Shown piece by piece: positions 57,852-64,000 of a stretch of DNA of 64,000 nt. The stretch's first letter is position 1, and the number at the start of each line of letters is the position of its first letter. The translations under genes were made by a program, and so were the position numbers. The DNA comes from Perilla frutescens (lineage: Eukaryota > Streptophyta > Magnoliopsida > Lamiales > Lamiaceae), in NCBI GenBank assembly GCA_026008535.1, contig BRKX01000011.1, positions 16,190,001-16,254,000 of the forward strand, in the 5' to 3' direction. The notes under the pieces were generated by a model. The model had not been told where the DNA came from and made no database searches. It saw nothing but the letters and a program-made list of their open reading frames with translations.

Positions 57852-59320
57852 TCAGTAGTACTCAGGATTGCTCAAAACTTGGGTTTCTGCCCAAGTTTTC
57901 TTCTCTTGCTCAAAATAAGGTTTCACCCTCTGGCTATTGACTCGAAATTCGCACCCATCCTTTGGATTCACCAGATCAATTGCTCCACTTGGGTGTTGAT
58001 GTTGCACCAGATAGGGGCCCATCCATTTTGACTTCATTTTGCCCGCATGCAATTTGAGCTTTGAGTTAAACACGAGTACCTTTTGCCCACAGAGCAACTG
58101 TTTGCCCCTTGCAAGTGCATCGTGGTATCTCTTGGTCCTTTCCTTATACATCACAGCATTATCATAGGCTTCGGACCTCAACTCTTCCAATTCTTGGATC
58201 TGCAGCTTCCTCTTAATTCCAGCACTTTCATTATTGAAATTCAACCTCTTGATTGCCCAAAATGCTTTATGCTCCATTCCCACAAGCAAATTGCAATACT
58301 TTCCAAAAACCAGCTTATAAGGAGACATCCCAATAGGTGTCTTGTAGGCTGTGCGATATGCCCACAGAGCATCTTCCAAGTGATTGCTCCAGTCTTTGCG
58401 CCTTGGTCCAACAACTTTCTCTAGAATACTTTTAATCTTCCTGTTTGAGACTTATGCTTGTCCATTTGCCTGGGGGTGATATGCCGTAGTAACCTTGTGT
58501 GTGACCCCATACCTTGCCATCATCTTCTTTATGATTGAGTTGCAGAAATGAGTCCCTTGATCACTGATCAGGACTTTGGGCATTCCGAAGCGACAGAACA
58601 CATTTGCCCTCAGGAACTTCATCACTGTATTTGCATCATTCGTTGGAGTGGCTTTTGCCTCCACCCACTTGGACACATAATCTACAGCCAGGATAATGTA
58701 GAGATTATTACCTGACTTGGGAAATGGTCCCATGAAGTCTATGCCCCATATATCGAAGACTTCCACGGGCATGATAGGTGTTTGTGGCATGGCCTCCCGA
58801 ATGGAAATATTCCCAGTCATCTGGCAATTCTTGCACTTCTTCACAAATATATAAGCATCCCTGAATAATGTAGGCCAATAAAATCCTCCATCTAATACTT
58901 TCTTTGTTGTCCTTCGTGGGCCAAAATGACCTCCACATGCGTTGTTATGGCAGAACTTCAAGATGTCTATGACTTCCTCATCACTGACGCACCTCCTTAT
59001 GACTTGATCGACTCCAATTTTCCAAAGAGTTGGTGCTTCCCAGAGATAGAGCCTGCATTCACGCTTCATCTTATTCCTTTGGTAGTTATTCAAACCAACT
59101 GGAAACTGCCTTACAACCAGATAGTTCACTATGTCGGCAAACCATGGCTCCTTTGCTGTTTTGCCCACAACCTCATATAAGTGCTCATCTGGAAAATTCT
59201 CAGTGATCTCCTCTTTGCTCTCAACCATCAGACGGCTGAGATGGTCTGCAACCAGATTTTCTGCCCCAGTTTTGTCTTTGATCTGCACATCGAACTCTTG
59301 CAAGAAGTATCCATCTTATG
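57852..59320 (-). pseudogene. Athila integrase region with premature stop
   Basis: Zinc-binding HHCC: H..H in FCHNNACGGHFGP and C..C in KKCKNCQ. Catalytic aspartates lie in GIDFMGPFP and ISDQGTHF. The frame stops at 58452-58454 (TAA) immediately after AYHPQANGQA, where the family has the third catalytic residue, glutamate. Downstream the same frame resumes (58379-57852) with the integrase C-terminus: WAYRTAYKTPIGMSPYKLV and RVKPYFE. Upstream it joins the RT frame through a frameshift near 59300. Confidence 0.85.
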
Positions 59321-60606
59321 AGTCTCAGCTTTGACTCTTTCTTAGACAGTAGGTACTTCAGAGCTGCGTGATCCGTGTAAACAATCACTTGTGCCCCCAG
59401 CAGGTAGGAACGAAACTTCTCAAAAGCGAACACTACTGCTAACAGCTCCTTCTCCGTGGTGGTATAGTTGCGTTGTGCGGTATTTAATGTCTTTGAGGCA
59501 TAATAGATAACATAGCTCTCTTTGCCTCTTTTCTGGCCCAAAACTGCTCCCACGGCAAATCCGCTGGCATCACACATCACCGCAAATGGCATTTCCCAAT
59601 CCGGAGGTTGGATAATAGGGGAAAACACTAACATATTCTGCAATGTATGAAAAGCTTTCTTGCAGTCATCATCAAAATCAAATTTTACCTCCAATTGTAG
59701 CAGGTTTGTGAGTGGTTGAGCAATTTTTGCGAAGTCCTTAATGAATCGACGATAGAAACCCGCATGGCCTAGAAATGTCCGAATCTGCTTAATATTGATG
59801 GGATAGGGCAATTTGGAAATGATCTTCACTTTTGCCCTATCGACCTCGATTCCTCGCTCGGATACTACATGTCCCAGCACGATTCCTTCTCTCACCATGA
59901 AGTGACACTTCTCATAATTCAAGACCAAGTCTTTTTCCACACAGCGGCTCAGTACTTTGCTCAAATGATCAAGGCATTGATCAAAGCTATCTCCATAAAC
60001 CATGAAGTCGTCCATAAAGATCTCGATACAAGTCTCAAGCATATCCGAAAATATACTCATCATGCACCGTTGAAATGTGCCTGGAGCGTTGCAAAGGCCA
60101 AACGGCATCCTTCTGTAGGCAAATGTGCCAAAGGGGCAAGTGAATGTCGTTTTGCCTTGATCGACTTGGGCCACCACAATCTGCATATATCCAGAATACC
60201 CGTCCAGAAAACAGAAGTATGATTTTCCTGCAAGCCTCTCCAACATTTGGTCGATGAAGGGCAAAGGAAAATGATCCTTCTTTGTGACTGCATTCAACTT
60301 GCGGTAGTCAATGCAAACTCTCCATCCGGTCTGCAGTCTCCTCTGAATAAGTTCCTTGTTTTCATTCTCCACAACCTGGATTCCAGACTTTTTGGGCACA
60401 ACGTGAATAGGACTCACCCACTCACTGTCGGGCACAGGGAAGATAATGCCCATATCGAGCAGCTTTAGAATTTCTTTTAACACAGCTTCCTTCATCAAGG
60501 GATTCAGCTTCCTTTGGGATCTTGCACTGGTTTTGCCCCTTCTTCCAACTGGATCCGATGCATGCAAATGGTGGAACTTATGCCCTTGATGTCGGCCAAA
60601 GTCCAT
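59221..60606 (-). pseudogene. Athila reverse transcriptase and RNase H frame
   Basis: RT motifs: VCIDYRKLNAVTKKDHFPLP, FLDGYSGYMQI, MPFGLCNAPGTFQRCM and IFMDDFMVYG (catalytic MDD near 60010). RNase H: VMCDASGFAVGAVLGQ, TTTEKELLAVVFAFEKFR and VYTDHAALKYLL. Catalytic residues look intact. The frame is detached from gag-protease by a frameshift near 60520 and from integrase by one near 59300. Confidence 0.88.
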
Positions 60607-63248
60607 CCAATTGCTTCCTTGTGCATCTTCAATAGTGCTATCAACTTGACTTCCTGCTTCATGGTCAAAGATGAACTGATTATAACTGGCAAACTCTCTG
60701 CTTCACCCAAATAGGCATATTTGAGGTGATCGGGAAACTCCTTCAACTCCAACTTTGGTGGCTTGATCATAGACCGCACCAGTTTATCACCCTGCCTTGT
60801 TGTGGGCAAAGGTAGATGTTGATCCCTTGAAAAACCGGCTTCGATGTGATACAATTGCAGAATTGCCTCTTTGATTTGCTTATCTCGTTCTTCTTCAGCG
60901 TCCCAATCAATTTTACTGTATTGAAGTACCCAATCAAGTGGATCCTTTGCCAGCAGCCTTGGCAATTCTTCTTGGATCATAGGCTCAAAGACGTCGATCA
61001 CATGTACACCATCAGTGTCATTGGGGTACTTCATTGCCTCCATGATGTTGAAGATAACTCTATCTCCATCGAACTCGCACGTCAATGTGCCCTTATCAAC
61101 ATCAATCTTCGTATGTGCCATCTTCATGAATGGTCTGCCCAAAAGTATACAGGCAGCCTTGGGGTTGGTTTTGCCCATATCCAGCACATAGAAGTCTGCT
61201 AGGAAAATCAGACTCTCCACTTTGATTAGGACATCTTCAAGCACTCCCTCGGGGTAAACACTGGAATGGTCAGCCAATTGAATAATTGTCCTTGTATCCT
61301 TGAGCGGTCCTAAGGTCAGTTCTTCAAAAATGCTTAGGGGCATAACATTGATCGATGCCCCTAAGTCCAGCATAGCTCTCTCAACTCGAAGTCCCCCAAT
61401 TTCACAGGGAATAAAGAACATCACTGGGTCTCCACACTTTTCAGGCAGCTTCTTTTGCAATAATGCTGACACATTTTCATTCACAACCACTTGTGCCTCC
61501 TCCGTGAATCTCACCTTCTTTGTACATAAGTCCTTCAGGAAACGGGCATATCGGGGCACCTGCCTGATGGCGTCCAGTAGGGGAACATTGATTTCCACCT
61601 TCTTGAAGACGTGCATTAGATCCCTATCCTCTGCTTCTTTCTTGTTTCGCTTCATCCTTCCTGGAAATAGTAAAGGCACCTCGATTTCCTTTGGAATATT
61701 ACTCTTCAGGATGGTTTTGGGCACAACTGCTTCCGGCTCTTCATTTGCCCTCAACTCTGGTTCATCCTTTGTGGGCTCATTATTGCTGTGGACATCATCC
61801 TCTGCAGTCTCTCGATATGGTGCAGGCAGTTGCCTTCCACTCTTCAGTGTTATTGCATTTACCCCAGCCTTTTTTGGTGGTTCTGTCTGTGAGGGCAGAA
61901 CTCCTTTAGCTTTCTCCATCCTTGCGATTGCATCACTAATTTGGGATATTTGTCCTCCCAAATAGCTCAGTCCATTCCTTGTCTCCTGCTCGAAGGCTTC
62001 TGATTTTTTTTGTACCTCCACTGTTTCATTCACAATCTTGTGAACCATGTCTGATAAAGACGGTCCTGTTGCGGGCGCAGGATAGTATGGTGTTGTATGC
62101 CTCTGACTGTAGTTGGGGGAAAATTGATTGTGCCTCCTTCTGTGCCCTTCATCCATAGCGTTGACCGTTTCTTCCTTCTCCTTCAATTGTGGACACTGGT
62201 CAGAGTGGTGCCCCATCAATTCACATACCCCACAAATTCGCAAGGTATTGGCGGAAAACATGGTGATCATTTTCTCCATCTTGTTGCAGAGTTGTTCGAT
62301 TCGGTCATCAATTGTAGGCACACAGATAGTTTTGCCCGCAGCGGCAACACTTGTTCTTTCATACGAATCGTCTCTGTTTTCCTCGGCCATTTCTCCAATA
62401 AGTATTAGAGCCTCAGCTGCCCTCTTGTTCAAGATAGATCCTCCACATGCTGCATTCAGTAGGGCCCGGTCCTCGCTTCTCAACCCCGAGATAAAGTAGT
62501 TCACTAGGTCATGATCTGGAATCTGGTGATGTGGGCATTTCGAGAGCAATTGCTTGAAACGCTCCCAGTAGTCGTAAAAGCTCTCGTGGGAACCAGCCTT
62601 TGCGGTGGAGATCTTCTTTCTCATGCTCTGCATTCTTGATGTGGGGAAGTACTTCTCCAGAAACTTTTGCTGGAGTTGACTCCAGTTGGTTACACTCCTG
62701 GCAGGAATAGTGTATAACCACTCTCGAGCTCCGTCCTGCAAGGTGAAAGGAAAATAAACCAGGCGAATGTATTCGCCTGTCCCATTAGCTCGTGTGCGTT
62801 GTGTCTCACATACCATCTCAAAATCTTGTAGATGTCGTTGTGGATCCTCCCCTGGATGGTCATGGAATTTTGGCAAAATCGAGATGAAGTTTGCCCTCAG
62901 CTCCCAGTTACCAGTAGTTGTGGGCAAAACGATGCCCGTGGGACACATGTTCATGGTTTGAGGGAAACTCAGCTGCCTCAAAGTAAGGGTGTGCGGTGGT
63001 GGTCTTTGTTGTTCTTCTTCTTCGTGGTTTGATATCTGATCATCCTCCATCTCTTCGTCGAAATAGAGTGAATTGATGTTGCTTGTCTCACTTTCTCCGC
63101 TTGAGGTCAAATCGTCACTAGATCCTTCAGTGTGATTCTCTTCCTCCAGCCTTTTCAAAAATGTCCTAGCTTGTGCCCTTCTTGCCCTCGCTGACCTCTC
63201 TATCTTCGGATCGTAGAGTAAATCTCCTGCGCGGTTAGAACGAAGCAT
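60504..63248 (-). pseudogene. Athila gag and protease frame, 914 aa
   Basis: It starts MLRSNRAGDLLYDPKIER and has an acidic N-terminal part. The retrotransposon gag domain follows (FHDHPGEDPQRHLQDFEMVC, REWLYTIPARSVTNWSQLQ, FLEKYFPTSR), then the CCHC knuckle CGVCELMGHHSDQCP near 62210-62255. A proline/charged linker follows, then an aspartic protease with LDLGASINVMP near 61360 and LGRPFM. It runs into the start of RT before the frame is lost near 60520. This long frame is itself unbroken. Confidence 0.88.
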
Positions 63249-63291
63249 ATACTAAGGTAAAACAGTAAATAGACAGAAAAGTGCGCTTACA

Positions 63292-63310
63292 CTCCCCGGC
63301 AACGGCGCCA
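63292..63310 (-). promoter_or_regulatory. primer-binding site (tRNA-Asp type)
   Basis: The minus strand reads TGGCGCCGTTGCCGGGGAG, five bases after the 5' LTR end. It is complementary to the 3' end of plant tRNA-Asp, as I recall for Athila elements. Confidence 0.85.
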
Positions 63311-63315
63311 ATTTT

Positions 63316-64000
63316 TGGCACACCCGTCGTTTAGGTGTGCAAAATACACTTGCGGGCAAATGGTCCACAAATGCTTAATCTGCCCTCAACGGCTAGTATA
63401 GCTAGTGAAGACGGATGTCGATCCCACGAGGAGTGTTTTAACCTTCTGTCTTTTCTTAGTTTTGGTTTGGGTCCTCAGTGTCACTCTAAAAACCTTGTTA
63501 ATAAACTAAACTAACTAAATGTTGAAAAGGAAATCACAAAAGAAAATATCAATAATAAAAGTGCTCAAGTCAAAGCATCAAGTCAGTCGGTAGGTATGCG
63601 CAATCCCGGGCAAAACATATATAATTACCACTACTGCCCGTTGTGCCCACACTAGCAGAAAGGTCAAAAACCGAATCCCTATGGCCAAATATGGGTAATT
63701 GTCACTTTGAGGGTTAACCGGTTATAGGAAATGGATACGATCGGCCACTCCCCAATCACTTCTTACATTATATCATCTAGATGATACGATCCACCTAGGG
63801 ACCTAACTATACAGGAACCTAAGGAGAGAATCACACAAAGGTTTTGCAAGTATGGCAGCTTTGAGGGCAAAAGCGACCCGATTCTAGTAGGTTTGACACG
63901 GTCTTGTGCCTGCATATACTACTCAATCTCAACTACCAAGGCTGTCACCCCCGGACTTGTTACTATGCGGGTATCGAGGCATGGGTCACCTATACACTCC
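63316..64000 (-). repeat. 5' LTR of the Athila element, partial
   Basis: From TGGCACACCC to the window end. It matches 52359-53042 with about 17 substitutions and one small indel. The outer end and target duplication are outside the window. Confidence 0.88.

Larger units (their letters stand above)
52359..64000 (-). mobile_element. Athila-type Ty3/gypsy retrotransposon, runs off the window
   Basis: Minus-strand element: 5' LTR (63316 to beyond 64000), tRNA-Asp-type PBS, gag-protease, RT-RNase H, integrase, an extra env-position ORF, a long 3' non-coding region, polypurine tract and 3' LTR (52359-53954). PBS type, domain order and extra 3' ORF point to Athila. Coding regions carry two frameshifts and four premature stops, so it is not autonomous as it stands. 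The visible parts of the LTRs differ by only about 17 substitutions over some 680 bp by eye, mostly C/T and G/A, so it looks younger than the chromovirus at 37-45 kb. Confidence 0.9.

Noticed and set aside
61300..61965. 221-aa plus-strand open frame
   Set aside because: Antisense shadow of the long Athila gag-protease frame, which has clear domains.

Overview
This is a plant nuclear window, most likely eudicot. The DNA is AT-rich, the P450 has short AT-rich introns, and the transposable elements are typical of angiosperms: Athila and chromodomain-type Ty3/gypsy, Ty1/copia LTRs, an L1-like LINE with RNase H, CACTA, hAT, Mutator-like, Tourist and Stowaway elements. I cannot name the species. 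No rRNA gene, functional tRNA gene or CRISPR array is visible.

Region 1 (1-19.8 kb) holds the only intact host genes, all on the + strand. Two are tandem BAHD acyltransferases of the vinorine synthase-like type (1594-2910 and 8953-10269; 438 aa each, both with HxxxD and DFGWG). The third is a three-exon CYP716-type cytochrome P450 (18116-19713, 481 aa spliced). CYP716 enzymes commonly oxidise triterpene skeletons and BAHD enzymes acylate hydroxyl groups, so the trio could be a small specialised-metabolism neighbourhood. No oxidosqualene cyclase is present, so this is inference. Spacers hold a 590-bp Mutator-like MITE, a Stowaway, LTR fragments, a foldback element, a solo LTR with a very GC-rich patch, and a Tourist-like MITE just upstream of the P450.

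Region 2 (19.8-36.7 kb) has no intact gene. It contains a CACTA-like terminus, a SINE-like piece, two inverted copies of one Ty1/copia-type LTR (22604-24333 + and 28780-30531 -), a 404-bp tandem duplication, a hAT element with a Mutator-like MITE nested inside it, ~110-bp tandem repeats, and two more copia-type LTRs.

Region 3 (36.7-45.6 kb) is a chromodomain-type Ty3/gypsy retrotransposon with both LTRs and a decayed pol. It sits inside a minus-strand ELF4-like (EARLY FLOWERING 4, circadian clock) pseudogene, whose two halves flank it. Region 4 (45.8-51.6 kb) is a decayed minus-strand LINE. Region 5 (52.4-64.0 kb) is a minus-strand Athila-type Ty3/gypsy element with 3' LTR, polypurine tract, env-like ORF, gag-pol and PBS; its 5' LTR runs off the window. 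Its coding region is broken by stops and frameshifts, one stop falling at the expected catalytic glutamate codon of integrase.

A recurring small-scale pattern is worth attention: four places have an 11-17 bp direct repeat flanking a tiny oligo-A (or oligo-T) insert, as expected for almost completely truncated retroposition products.
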